Shown in pieces: positions 47,422 to 59,514 of a DNA stretch of 64,000 nt; the stretch's first letter is position 1, and each line of letters begins with the position of its first letter. The DNA is from Hippasteria phrygiana (lineage: Eukaryota; Echinodermata; Asteroidea; Valvatida; Goniasteridae). The notes under the pieces were generated by a model. The model was not told where the DNA came from and did no database searches. It worked only from the letters and a program-made list of their open reading frames with translations. Made by a program: the position numbers and the translations under genes. The stretch is from the NCBI GenBank assembly GCA_037893225.1, contig JAZGUH010000410.1:372001-436000 (forward strand), read 5' to 3'.

Positions 47422-47521
47422 AAATCAAATTATGGAGCACGGCTCTGTTATGAGTAACTGTTATGGTGGACTGTTTGGTGAAGATGGGAATTTTGAAGAC
47501 AAGAAGCTCTCTGATGAGTGA
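47422..47521 (+). CDS. Gene B alternative or additional C-terminal exon
   Basis: Acceptor TGTGTCAGATTTTGCAG| with only the phase-2 frame open, 32 codons (NQIMEHGSVMSNCYGGLFGE then DGNFEDKKLSDE) and TGA. Phase fits two donors: the membrane exon (45644), which would replace the long tail, and a cryptic donor CATT|GTAATA at 46751-46752, which would remove the TAA of the long tail and extend it. Acidic and hydrophilic like the end of the long tail. Confidence 0.5.
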
Positions 47522-47861
47522 GGACTGTATGCATTCTTTCCCCACAAGAGGACCAGTATGTGTAAAAAGGAATAGAGAATTCTAAGGCATGCAAATAATC
47601 ACTACTAAAATTCATATATGAGAAGAAATTTGAAATATAACCAATATTGCATTTATTCCTCTGTAAATATTTGCGTCAAAACTGACTTTGCCACTGAACT
47701 CTTTCGAAGTGCCAACAATTTCTTCATGGCAAAATTTGTTTTGTTTTTTTATTCAGAAAGTATACATTGGTGTAATGTCTGTTTTCCTTTTTTGAAAGCG
47801 AGATGAATGAGGAAAACAGGCCGCATGATTTATCCTAGCGTTAGTTTTAAATGTCACTTAC

Positions 47862-47979
47862 CTGTCAGTAGTATTTTCAAATTTGCAATTGTCATCATTG
47901 CGATATTGTGTATTTGGGAAAGTTTGCATTTTGAGAGAACTTTCATCAAGCATAACGATTTCTATCTTCCGCTTTGAAC
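47862..47979 (-). CDS. Minus-strand exon candidate, antisense to gene B 3' region
   Basis: Acceptor TTTACATTTCAATCTCAG| and ideal donor (GACAG|GTAAGT). One frame is open through 38 codons, phase 1 in and phase 2 out: SKRKIEIVMLDESSLKMQTF … CKFENTTD. No partner exon was fixed; the region may instead be gene B 3' UTR. Confidence 0.32.
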
Positions 47980-48529
47980 CTGAGATTGAAATGTAAAGAC
48001 ATTATACTGAAATTGAATAAGAATGATTGTATTTGTGAAGTTACAGAATCAGAAAAAAAAGAGCACAAAATTTTGATTATAACAGGTTACCAGCCAAAAT
48101 GTCACATGATGTGTATTGCTTGTGACTGGCTCTGAACTTAAATTTGTTTAGCAGTTAAAGTTGATATACAAATGTACATGTATTTCATGCTTACCGGCTC
48201 TATAAAATTAAGATCAAATTGTAGAATTGTATGTTTATCATGGGACCAATAGGTGGCTGTCTTTTTTTTGTTCAAATTGGGGAGAACATACCCAAAGAAG
48301 AAACACTTAAATGAGCCCAAACCCTCAGTTTATATTATTCATGTGTAGAGTCATGACCTTTTTAAAATGTGAGCCACTGAAGTATTCCATCTCAACTCTT
48401 TTATACAGGCTGTCTTTGCAGGAGTGAAATATAGAAATTAAAATAATAATAAGAAAAAATATACATACTAATTCGCGATTAGGTCAACCGTTTTTGATTA
48501 TTTTTCAGACCTTAGCGAGACCAGTGGCA

Positions 48530-48727
48530 TTAGGGCGACCGTTTGACGGTCAGCTCAACCTCTTTAAATATTGAGAATTTTATTGTCGAAAATTAGTTGT
48601 ATCGATAGAGGATGGTCCAAAATGAAAATGTACACAATTTCGTGGGGTTTGAACAGGGAATATTTGGGTTAGGTTACATTAAAGTTGACAAAACTTTTTG
48701 CACAAGTCTATGGGACGGTCGCCCTAT
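48530..48727. mobile_element. MITE with TAGGGCGACCGT inverted ends
   Basis: TAGGGCGACCGT at 48531 and ACGGTCGCCCTA ending at 48726 are complementary over 12 bases; about 197 bp. Confidence 0.55.
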
Positions 48728-48812
48728 TAGCTATTTGTCGATAATATATAATGTTACGTGTATATATGGCACCAAATCCATCAAAATGACCCTCAAATCA
48801 TAACAAAAATGT

Positions 48813-48887
48813 GAGATCATGTTGGTGTAGTGGTTCTTTCCTTGCCTTCTACCTATGGTGACCCTGGTTCGATTCCCACCAGGTTCT
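48813..48887 (+). mobile_element. tRNA-derived SINE head (second type)
   Basis: A box TGGTGTAGTGG and B box GGTTCGATTCC at normal spacing on the plus strand. No acceptor-stem pairing, so not a functional tRNA. A tail to about 48960 belongs to the SINE body. Confidence 0.65.
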
Positions 48888-48960
48888 CTCAATTCAGAAA
48901 GCCGGGATCTAAGAGAGAATAGTTCAGTACACTGATCAGGCAACCAGGATAATTTACCTA

Positions 48961-51900
48961 GTCAGTTTCCCTTGTGGATTGTTTGACGAAGGATAATTAA
49001 GAAATATATCAAATGTATTGTATTTGGCAGTCTTGTTTCAATAACCCACAATTTCTTGATAAGCTAAAACAAAATTGTCTTTTCCAAATATGCTTTATGG
49101 ACTAGATAGTGCCCACCTTTTTGCCCAAGGCATTTACGTGTTTCTACAATTAGATTTATGAGGCAACTACTTTATTTGGACATTCCCTACTGGGCCAATG
49201 GTGCTGCTGTTCTCTTGCCTTGGTTGTGCTAATTAATGGAGTGTACAACAAAGTCTTCATTTAACTAACACAATGATTTGCCTTCTACCTAAATGTCAAT
49301 TTATACAATTTGGAAATTGGTGCCAACTGCTGGAACCGATGATTGCATTTATAAAGTGTAATGTTTCTTTATAAGGATGAGTCTCGGTAATTACCAGAAA
49401 TGGTACCTGTACATGTATATGTACACATGTATTTTCATCTCTATGTTAATTCATTTTTGCCAGATAAAGTCTCTGTTCTGAAAAATACTTAATAAGTGTA
49501 CTTGTCATGTATAGATGAAATGTGGCATGAACTGACAGATTTATGTGTACAACGTTGGTATTGACATCACTTAGACTGTACACAGATTTGGCACATTTAT
49601 ATTTGTAATATAACTTGATAGTTCACAAAGGAAGTTCTTGTACAATGACTAGATTGGTTGGCATGGCAACTGGGGCGTAAGGTGATGAAAAATTAGATTT
49701 CTAGTAAATGGGATTTGCTGAAATTTTAGGCAAGATAGCAAAATAATGTGTTTGTTGTCATATCATTTTTTTAAAGGAGGAAGCTCCCTTTTGTACTTCT
49801 ATATAATGAATCATAACAGACAACATTTTCTAAGATGGCCACCTACATGTATGTTTATTTTTTCACGATGAAATTGCTCAATTTAAAACATGCACTACAT
49901 GCATCGCCTGGAAGGTATTTTCTATCTTGCCACTTTTATTGAATTTTGGGGAGAAAAGCAAAGAAGGAATTGAACAGGCATGCTAAACATGTTTTGCCTT
50001 AAATTTGATAGCTGCCAGCTATTGAACCTGATCTAAAAATAGGGTACATTTTATCAACATGCAGAGTTTTCTTTATGAAAACATGTTTGAAAATAAAGAA
50101 TTCCCTTCAAGTTACCCAGAAAAACGACTGCTTCTGCCATTAGCCATTAGCAACTTTTTGAAGTTGCTTTTTGAAGTTCGAAAATGTGCTTTCTTTGTGT
50201 AAATTAAAATAGCTCTTGAATAGTTCAAGTTATTAGGAAAGTTTCTGAGGTTTCTGAGACATTACCACAAGTGCTGCACAACAATTGCACCTCACTTAGA
50301 ATTTGTGAAAATAAAACATTCTTGTGTGAATTTGCCAACACAACCTGTTTATAAGATGTGATTTATGTTCAGTTTGAGGTGACTTTAATTACAAGCAAAA
50401 TAATCGCCACATATGTTCCTTGATTTTTCTCAATTTTTAAAACATTAGGTCAACTCTAAACTGGTTGTGGATTTGTCTGCTTTCGACACGCAAGAGTATA
50501 TTGATGTTGTTTTCTCCAAACCCATTACATGTACATGTGCATCTTTAACGTTTAAATCCCCACTAATGTTTCAGTCTCTGCTGTAATAGCCAAAGTCTTT
50601 TATTCTTTTTTTTTTTTTAAGAAACTTGTCTTAACTTTAAACCTTACAAAAACCAAAATCCTCATTGCCTACTCTTAGTTGCACTGAAGAGTTCACTCTA
50701 ATAATTTCATATTAACAAGTGAAACAAAATGCCATAAATCTCTTTCCGTATATGGAACGCCTAATCCAAGAAAATGATTATTTTTATACAGTGTATTAGT
50801 GGAAATAAAGAATTAAACATAGAGATGGGTGTAAACAGCTTTATTGTTTATTTTATACTTGTGTATATCCCAGTCTATTTTAAACATAGAATCATCGGTG
50901 TCAATGTGTTAGGGGGTGCAATTGATTGTTCCTTGTGAGGGAGGAATGGGAAATACAGTGGTAAATCAAATGTTTGGGTCCAGTGAAATCTGAAGAAAAA
51001 CAAATTGCCCCAAATTTGTTTGCCTTTAAAACATTTTCAATAGTGGGTGATATGAAGTGGATTAAGCAGTATATAAATAAAATAGCAATGTGGCAAGCAA
51101 AGTGCTTCTCCATTGTGGGGAGACTTTTTATGGGGGGGGGGGGGGGGGGGGCGTGCATGATAACAGGAATACCGTTTGGAATTGACCAGACAGACTGTAT
51201 TACATTGTTTTCCTTTTTGCGAATAGTGTTTGAAATGGAAAGTTATGCATAGCTTTTCCCGGAGAAGGTGCGAAACTGATAAATCTCATTTCGCTCAGCT
51301 TTTAGCGTTCAAGTTGACAAGCTAGAGAGATTGTGTTGACGGCGTCCTTCGGCCTCCCCACAAATTTACGAGAGTCGCGGCGCCCGAGAGTGCAGCTCAG
51401 TGCCGAGCCCGAGGTCCCCCTCCCCGTTCTGTTCTTTTCAAGAACTTATTAGAAAGTGTCAAGATTGGCATTAGCCTCACTCGAGTGAATCATACATGTA
51501 AGTGTAATTCACGAAAACTATTTTTCAAACAACTTGGAGCCTAACAGCCTGGCCTGCGACAGCGACCCTTTCACTCCGTGATTCCATATACATGTAGCCT
51601 TGTCCTCGCAACCCTTTTAGCCCTAATGTTTTACAACACACAGCAGAGAGACACGTCTTCAAGATAATACTGTCCGTGCTTTTCAACAAATTTGATTTTT
51701 TTTTTCTCGGTTATTGACTCAGTACTTTCTTCTTACATGTTTTATTTTTAGACCCTCCCAAAAGGGCTTTCATTCTTATTTGCTTTCGCGTACCTATGCA
51801 CACAAAGATACGTCCGAATTAGCGTTTGATATTTGTAACGCATTATTCGATAACTAAACGCGGGTATATTTTTGTTCGATATCTCATTAATTTAAAAATC

Positions 51901-53100
51901 TCATTAATTAAAAAGTGAATAACTTTTGTATCACTAAAACAGCAAAAAAAACATGAATTATTTTTCGGGGCGAAAGACCACAGACAGTAAACCTTTCAGG
52001 TTTCCCAATATGTCATTCTAAAAATGTCCTCCCAACCGTTTCCTTTCGGAAAACAGTGATTTTGCTTACGACCGTTTCAACCGACAAAAGAAGTCGGCCG
52101 AAAAGAAACTTGTAATCTTGCATAGCGCCCTCAATTACAACAGCGTCTTTTGCTGCCACAAACTTTAGACTGGTTTCCAGTCACTCATTTTTCACTTCGA
52201 TATACATGTACCAATATTTTGGGGCTGGAGCCAGTCTATTGCCCTTTCAACTAGGATTAGACTGGTACCATAGCAGTCCTGGGTAGGAATCCTGCACCCG
52301 CGGCCTGTATGGACCTCCTCCCCCTTCTTTACGGCGGCAATTTTCAACTCCACTCGGGGGAACAATGGCCTTTCAAAATAAAATTTAAAAGTAGGCCTAC
52401 TAACTTCTTTTTGTCAACAAAAATATTTCCCAACACTGAGAACTAGTTGTTTTTTCTGTCCACTATTTGTTCTTCAAAGTTTCTACTCGGATTTTTCCCC
52501 GTCTGAAAATCGTTCCACCTTTGTTAAAAAATTATCCCAGTTTCTGTCAGCTTGGGAAAATGCTTTAAATGTTTGGAATTGACATTTTTTACTCGGTTCA
52601 AGGAATACATCAAGTTCTGACATGATTGAGGCAGTGACATATAACTACAGGAGGGGGACTGGCGTCCATGCACCGGCCGGGTTCCCCCTCGCCTACCCCC
52701 ACCCCCCCCCCCCCCCCCCCCCTCCCCCCATTTGAAATCTTGAAATAAAAAAAATATACAAAGTATGTATCGTCCGGACTTGGTAATTTTATCATGTTTT
52801 GTATAAAGCCATGCAACCGTGTAATGTAAGCATACGATATGCAATTATTATTATTATGCTAAAAAAATAAGGTCAGTATTGCCGTCCACCAAAAACAGTT
52901 AACTAATTGACATTCGAAAAGATGGACACCAAGTGGTTGGGACTTTATACCAGTTTAAATATAACCCTGAAATCGCAGACGGGTGCCTTCGTGTAAATAT
53001 TAACGTCATCATTACCAGTCAAGGGTACCAGACAATCAAGGTTATTGGTCTGGTCACAGCCTCCCCTTGTAATTGTCATATGAATTTTGCATATGCTCAC
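48961..53100. other. Intergenic DNA, no gene seen
   Basis: AT-rich with a 20-base poly-G at 51132 and a 21-base poly-C at 52702. The 92-codon frame at 50974 (+) runs through the G run and has no splice support. A GC-richer patch near 51340-51430 was checked without result. Confidence 0.5.
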
Positions 53101-53304
53101 TAACGGTAGGCCGGTTCAGTCTGTACTTAACTAACTGTCGATCGTTCCTGTTCCTGCCGGTTCTGTCTTTTCATGATAAATTTCATTTCGTCAAAAAGAC
53201 TGCAGATTTGGGTCTCATCTTTTTTAGCCCTAAAGAGAGTGTTTGACTTGAAGGATCGGACATCGTTTTAGTGACTTTTCTGTGGCAGACAACTCACTGG
53301 CAAG

Positions 53305-53374
53305 ATGAGGTTACTGGTGCTGTTTGTGGGTGTTTTCGTGACGTTACAATCGCAGTGTGTGAATGCAGTGACGG
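53305..53374 (+). CDS. Gene C exon 1: signal peptide
   Basis: ATG in context AAGATGAGG followed by MRLLVLFVGVFVTLQSQCVN-AVT, a classical signal peptide (one Arg, hydrophobic core, small residues near the predicted cut after VNA). Ends at an excellent donor, ACGG|GTGAGT, phase 1. The 5' UTR probably extends back to about 53100-53250. The product is secreted or a type I membrane protein; family unknown. Confidence 0.68.
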
Positions 53375-53430
53375 GTGAGTTGGCTAGGAAAACTTCATCG
53401 CTCATCATCATCATGCTCATAAAATTAAGG

Positions 53431-53924
53431 GGTCATGCTAATTACGTCAACAAGCGTCAACAAGCGTCAACAATGCGTCAACAACTTATAAAAGCACTGT
53501 TAAGCTTAAACATGTTATTCACAATATTTAGTGGGCTCCTATGATTATTTAAAAGTATATCATTAAAGACATCTATTTAAAAGTATCTTAAAATGTGTGA
53601 TTTTTAAGCGAAAAAGTACGACATCAGCGGTGCTTTTTCCTGGCAGCCATCTTGTTTTTCTGGGACATGGTGCAATCGCGCATGCGCAAAAGAGAAAACA
53701 AAGATGGCGGCGCCCATTCATCGTAATTTTGTCGTCATAAAATTTTGCTTTTATGTGGAATTGTGAACGAGAATTCACCCAATTTCTTACATAATACGAG
53801 ATGCGAGAGTTTGTTGAATACAAGTATAGCTTTTGTGAAGCTTAAATGTGCATTTTGAGCTTGTTGACGCTTTGTTGACGCTGATCGGGTTTGTTGACGC
53901 TTGTTGACGCTAAATAGCATGACC
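53431..53924. mobile_element. Inverted-repeat element with GCGTCAACAA subrepeats, in gene C intron 1
   Basis: GGTCATGCTAATTACGTCAAC at left and its complement …TAGCATGACC at right. Each end carries three to four tandem copies of CGTCAACAA(G) in inverted orientation. Nearly identical 26-32-bp sequences (AAACTTCATCGCTCATCAT…GCTCATAA) lie just outside both ends (53390-53422 and 53926-53952), unusually long for a target duplication. Confidence 0.72.
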
Positions 53925-54217
53925 GAAACTTCATCGCTCATCATGCTCATAACATAAGTCATAATTGACCTATCGCCGTTTGCAAGTTAGCCACGCCCCT
54001 TAGACAACTTTACACACGTGCAGCACGTGGATGCGATGCGCGAAACGTGCAGTAGCGTATTACGGTGAATCATTGAATACGCGCTCTCTTTGACCGGATA
54101 CACATGTGCATGCAGACTTTCGTGCGACCACTCACTTATTGCAAAAAGTGGGGAAATAGCTTTTTTCCAATTTCCAGCCGCTCGTTATAATGCGCCGTAT
54201 CGGCGATTATGTAGTGT

Positions 54218-56212
54218 AGGGCCCTGTTCCCTATAGGCTAGTATAAGGGAACAAAAAAACACTTTTAGGTTATTGGAATTGCCAAACTAGTTAGCGACAT
54301 TACAAACCAACAGGGTTCGACCTTAACGCTGGTCCGCTAGACAAATTCTAGTCAAAACAGCGGCGGTCTAGTCAAAACCCTTTTCTAAGTAGTCCGGCGG
54401 TCTAGTGAAAAAAAATGCCAAGATAAGCTAAGCGCGTGTCTTCAGAGCCAGATTGTCAACAGCGATCCCCGATTGCGTGGAGTTTACTCTCACTTTAGCT
54501 AAGGCTGTTCAATATCCATTTATTTATCCCCCATTCTCCACCGTCTTCACAGTTTATCTAAGTACGAAGAAGTTTACTGCACTCTGTGAAACGAACATGA
54601 AGAGTTTGCCAGCATTAACATTCAGCAGTATTGCAGTAGCGTTTGTAGTAATCGAACAGATATCTGGACGCAACGTGCGCAACATAAAACAAGGCCTTTT
54701 CCGACGGAGTGTCGGAAAAGCCAATGCATTTACATCATAAAACTGGACTGGTTCCAATCTCCCTGGTAATATCATTTTCACTTTGTCGCGTCGAGAACCA
54801 GTTTACCTAAATTACAATGTTCCGTAACATTTGGGACCGGGTAGTACTCAATAAATTTGTGTGAAAACATTTACAATTTAAAGGGGAAAAAGCATGTAAA
54901 TACAAGTAACTGCTAATTTAGTTATCATTTATTTTTGGGAAAATTAACATCGTTAAATTCGATTGAATGATTTAACGTAACGATACAACATGCATACAGC
55001 GGCATTCAACTGTTTTAGCACATGTACGTAGCCTCTGTTAAAGCCTGAAAGGATGTATTGCAGCAATAAGCGCACGTGTATAACGATCACTGTGCAAACC
55101 TGCGTCTTGAGAAAAGGCTAGTCAAAAAGACGCGCATGCGTAGTTATAGTTTCAAAGCCGGGTTAGTGGGCGACACCGTGATTTGTAAGCAAGTGATTTC
55201 AATGTGGTATATATACAACGTTCGTGAAAAATTGAAATAAGTGATCTCAATGTTATTGTCGGGTGCAAAGTTGTGTGACGTTCTATGATTTGTAGAAGTA
55301 TTTGCCGTACGCTAGAATTTCAGACTCATAAGAAAGTGGCCAGGAAATGCCTCCGATTGCACCATAGAGCATCTAGAATCCAAAATTTCCCGGGGACCTT
55401 AAGCGGGCCCCAGACTCCACGCCGTCGCCGTAAGGGCGTCGCGTACGCGCTCGCATTGTGTCTGCCGCCCTGCTAAAATTTCAGGCCGTGGAGTTACTGG
55501 AATTTCGAGTAAAGTAAACTGGACAAATCCACACGTAATGCGGCCAAAAGGAACATATATCGCGATATTCTTCGGTATATCGAATTCCCAGATATTCCGG
55601 GTTTTTTTTATGGGGCCGATACGATTTTCGATATGAAAAAAATATCGAACAGGCTTACTCTCAGCATGGAGGAAGGATATAGACCCCCTCCATGCTCTCA
55701 GCTTGTAATAAATGTTTGTAAATACAGTGTACTTGGTCAGGTTACTTACAAAAAAAGTAGCCTAAAAGGTGAAAAAAACATGCGGACCAGTGAAAATGCT
55801 GGCGGGCTAGTAAAAAGTCAACATTACTGGTCCGGCCGCCTAGTGAAAAAAAAAGTTAAGGGGAAACCCTGACCAACAGAACAGGTATGCCATAGATAAA
55901 GCCAAAGGGCAGGGTTTTAGTTTTTGAGGAAAATTTTGGGGTAAAGCAGTGATGAGGACGACAAAATGCAACGCGAAAAAAAAAAGATGGCAATCTCCGC
56001 GACGCACAGTAAACACGCAAAACCGCATTCATTCGCATAGCAACTGCCGTAAAGCGTGTAAGAAAATTGCATTTTCTACCGAAATAAACTGTTCAAAATT
56101 GCAAAAAACGATGTCAATAGAATTAGGAGATGTCTGCTTTAGGTTGAAAAAGTCATTTTGGAATGAGAAAAAATACCCTTGAATCTAATTTCATCAAAAG
56201 TAAAGAGGGGCC
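54218..56212. repeat. R1 family copy 2 (reversed), split by a younger insertion
   Basis: GTAGTGTAGGGCCCTG at left and GGGGCCCTACACTAC at right are inverted. The interior matches R1 copy 1 (3303) in reverse: 54226-54310 continues at 55872-56212 when the element at 54311-55871 is removed. Confidence 0.72.
54311..55871. mobile_element. hAT-like element, 1.56 kb, nested in R1
   Basis: Ends CAGGGTTCGACCTTAA and CTTAAGGGGAAACCCTG form inverted repeats, with GGTCYRGYGGTCTAGT-type subterminal repeats at both ends. ACCAA on both sides (54306-54310, 55872-55876) is a 5-bp duplication, extendable to 8 bases by CAG. No transposase was recognised; frames of 95 and 63 codons inside (54453, 55285) are not obviously catalytic. 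Confidence 0.78.
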
Positions 56213-56449
56213 CTACACTACACAATCGCCCGCGTATCTGAATAATGCAGACTCCCCGGAAACCACTTACATAATTTTGACCGTCTGAGAATCGGAAATA
56301 CTTAAGAAATATAAACAGAACAAACTACGCTAAACGGGTTTGGCCAATGTGCTGCAAACAAAATTAGAATGAAAACGTGATGGGCCGGTTGAGCGTTTGC
56401 GTTAAATTTGACATGTATTTGCCTACTTTGACATGTATTTGCCTCTTCT

Positions 56450-56870
56450 TCATTTGCAAGATAACATCCAATACTTGCAAATTAGATTTGGTCCAGTTAG
56501 AGTCAGTGGTGTTTTTATCATTCCAAAATGCCTTCATCGACATAAAGTATACTTCAATTCTAATGACATCATATATCATGTATTTTCTGAACAGTTTCTT
56601 GGTGTCTTGGAAATCAGTGCAGTTTTGTGTATTTTACTGTGTGTCGCAGTGATCACTATCTTTATTTTTGTGTTGTGTTATGTCATCTTCTTTGTTGTTT
56701 TACCCCAAATTTCCAAAAAGAAATAAAAACCCCGACCTCTACATTGTATCAACGACATACATGTAACTGTTGGTTTTTAATGTCGCAAGCTACATGTAGT
56801 TTGGTAAGTCCAATAACCTACAATGTAAAAGTGGATTTTGTTCTGTCATAGGAACGGGCCCCGTACACAA
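56450..56870. repeat. R1 family copy 3 (forward)
   Basis: Shares the order of words of copy 1: AGAGTCAGTGGTGTTTTTATCATTCC, GTGTCGCAGTGATC, ACCCCAAATTT…AAACCCC, GTTGGTTTTTAATGTCGC, ending GGAACGGGCCCCG. With copy 2 it forms a close inverted pair. The overlapping 91-, 97- and 74-codon frames are repeat-derived. Confidence 0.65.
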
Positions 56871-57620
56871 CCGCCAAAATTCCATAGACATGATGGAATG
56901 AAATTTTGTGATAAAAATTGAAAGAAGTTGCTTGTATAAGAAAAAACAAATTCAAATATTGAACTAAACATGAAATGTTTCTCATTCTTTATGTTCTTCT
57001 TTTTACGTTATTGCAATAACTGGTCATCAAAAATGTTATAATAATGGTGAAAAGTGCAGCAGCATGATGATAATTATGTATTCTTTCCCTTCAACTGTTA
57101 TTTAGTCTCCCATTTGTGCTGATGCAGCTGCTATGTCTCTATCAGTCTTCAGCCTGTGTTCATTTATTTACAAATTTTACATTTAGTTAAAATGTTTACA
57201 TTAGGCCAAGTAAAAAAACATGTTTAACATCCGTTTGTTTGTTTTTAAATCGAGAAGGGGCTTTTTATTTTCAAGATGGCCGCTATTCTTCTAAAATTTC
57301 TGATAGCCATAGTTTTTTCAACTGTTTAAAAGGAAGAGACATGTTGGACAAGAGAATTCAACATGTTTACAGTGGTCTTAATAGTTTTAGTAAGCAGAAA
57401 AAGCAGGTATTTTATTTTTCGATGGATCAGTTGACATTTTGTTTTTCACTTCATTTCCACTTGTAAAAATAAAAACAAACTTCCAGGCAGCCCCCAATAA
57501 GGAAGCAGGCGGTGATGAGATGCTAAAATTAAGAAATAATTAATACAGTTAATTTGTTTGTGCCTGAGAACTCTGAGAAGTTATTTTCCAGTAATGTAAG
57601 TGTTTTCATTTGCATTGAAG

Positions 57621-57644
57621 TCGCACCTGCAGCTAACACTACTG
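57621..57644 (+). CDS. Gene C micro-exon (24 nt)
   Basis: TTTTCATTTGCATTGAAG|…ACTG|GTAAGT. Phase 1 on both sides, encoding V-A-P-A-A-N-T-T when joined to a phase-1 donor. It carries an N-x-T-type context and O-glycosylation-prone Thr. The phase matches exon 1 and the micro-exon at 63795. The donor is perfect, the acceptor fair. Confidence 0.45.
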
Positions 57645-57817
57645 GTAAGTGAATGTACATTTGTAGAAAATAGTGGTACAAGGCGGTATAAAAAATGCAC
57701 TGCATGCTGAGGTACACATGCAATAAGAACAAAACACTGAACAATGGGCACATCAAATGTTCATGTACACGTAGTACTGGGTTGTCATCAGGAACCAATT
57801 TCATATAACTGCTAAAC

Positions 57818-58418
57818 TAGGGGTGTGCATCGGAACCGGGTACCCGAATACCCGACCGTTCATGTCAGGAACCGGTTCCAGATTATGGAATCGAGTACCC
57901 GTACAACTTTACATTATCTCTTAGTAACTTCCCAGAAAATGAAAAAGGAAAGGTTTCGAATGTTATTTGTTGGGAATTTTCAAAATTAAAACCCGACTAA
58001 ATGGGAAACCAGCACAGATTTCATGTTTATGACCGTGACACTCACGAAAATTGACAATAAAGGGAATTTACCGTTTGTGGTTTTTGTAGTCTGGATGGAT
58101 AAAGAGCCTCGACCAGACATAATAGCATGTTTCATTCCACAATAAATACAACTGTATAAAGCTTCTGTCTTTTGTGATATGCCGGCGCATGCACGTAACG
58201 GAACATGTAATGGCGGAGAAGTGATCATGTTTACTGGACAGGCATGATATTTTTCAGACTTTTGTCTGAAATCAGACTTTTGAATCTCAGAGAAAGACAT
58301 TATTGCAACTTCCGGGATTGAAAGTTTTGGGTTGAGTTTCTTTAACGGGTACCCGGGTACCCGTATTTTTTTCAATCGGGTACCCGGTTCTTTTACTACC
58401 CGTAAATGCACACCACTA
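57818..58418. mobile_element. hAT-like element, 601 bp, TGCTAAAC duplication
   Basis: Perfect 8-bp duplication TGCTAAAC at 57810-57817 and 58419-58426. Ends TAGGGGTGTGCAT and ATGCACACCACTA are inverted and followed by GGTACCCG-rich subterminal repeats (GAACCGGGTACCCG). The 8-bp duplication is the hAT hallmark. The 141-codon minus frame inside has no recognised transposase motif. Confidence 0.88.
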
Positions 58419-58947
58419 TGCTAAACACAAAATTTGCTTACCACAAAAAAGTCCTGCTTAGCAAAAACAAGCTACTGTACAAAACCACTTCACTCATTAA
58501 AACTTTAGGATGGATTATGGATTGTAATGTGTATCATGTGGGTCAAAGGTCATGCCATCTGGAAAAATGGGCTACATTACAGGCGTACAGACTTTCCTGA
58601 AAATTTTGATACACAATTTTTTTAAACAAAGTCATCAATGTTGTACAATGTACAGGTAGTGAGTCACAGGGTGCTTGAGATTGAAATTATACATTTTCTT
58701 GTTCATATACGTGCCTGTCTTACGTTCTTTCAGTTATTTCTGCATGTTCTCAAGCTGGATTCCATGTTAGAAAATTATGTATAAATTCTACCTGTTGTCT
58801 GCTGTTAAAGAAGATGTTGAATGCTGAGAGAGAAGTCTGCACTATTTTGTAGTTTTATGTACATTGTACATGTCGATTGTGTATTGTAAAACAAATTGGC
58901 CAATTATTTCTGCCATGAAATAACAAAAAAGTGACTTTTGAGTAAAC

Positions 58948-59080
58948 TTACTTTTGAGAGATGTTTTTATCAAGTCCTGTCTAGCCCGCTGGATGTCATT
59001 TGTCTAAAAGTCGTCACTGCAGGCAGCAAACAAATCTGACGGGACTTGATAAAAATACACAATGTAGCTCTCAAGAGTAA
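58948..59080. mobile_element. MITE, 133 bp
   Basis: TTACTTTTGAGAGATGTTTTTATCAAGTCC and its approximate complement at the right end cover nearly half of each side. Confidence 0.72.
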
Positions 59081-59481
59081 CTTTTGTATTATTCCATAGC
59101 AGAAATAATTGCCTGTTTTCTTTTAATATGCCCTAATCTACATAAAACTACAGAATTACCCAGACTTCTCTCAGCAATCAACATCCTCTTTAAAGTGACC
59201 TGGGTAGAGAGAGCTGATGATATTGTAGGCATAACAGTGCACACTACAGCTTGCACATCATACAATGCACATGTATGTCATATGGGATGTGATGTGTTCT
59301 TGTGAAATCAGACCAAACTTGTGACTTTAAAAAATGCAAATAACTCGCCATTATTAGTACATGTACATGATGTATGAACCAAAATCCCAAATATGAAAAT
59401 TGGCACAATAAACCTTCCATTTACCTACAATAAAACAGATGATTGTAAAAAGAATTGACTTCTCTCTCCAAAGCTTCCACC

Positions 59482-59482
<1 letters not shown>

Positions 59483-59513
<31 letters not shown>
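59483..59513. repeat. 31-base poly-C run
   Basis: Uninterrupted C on the plus strand, the longest homopolymer of the window. Confidence 0.95.

Positions 59514-59514
<1 letters not shown>

Noticed and set aside
56377..56851. Three overlapping plus frames of 74-97 codons, one hydrophobic
   Set aside because: They coincide with R1 copy 3 and are not kept open in copy 1 at 3303.
57986..58411. 141-codon minus frame
   Set aside because: It falls inside the 601-bp hAT-like element and shows no DDE, zinc-finger or dimerisation motif that I can recognise.
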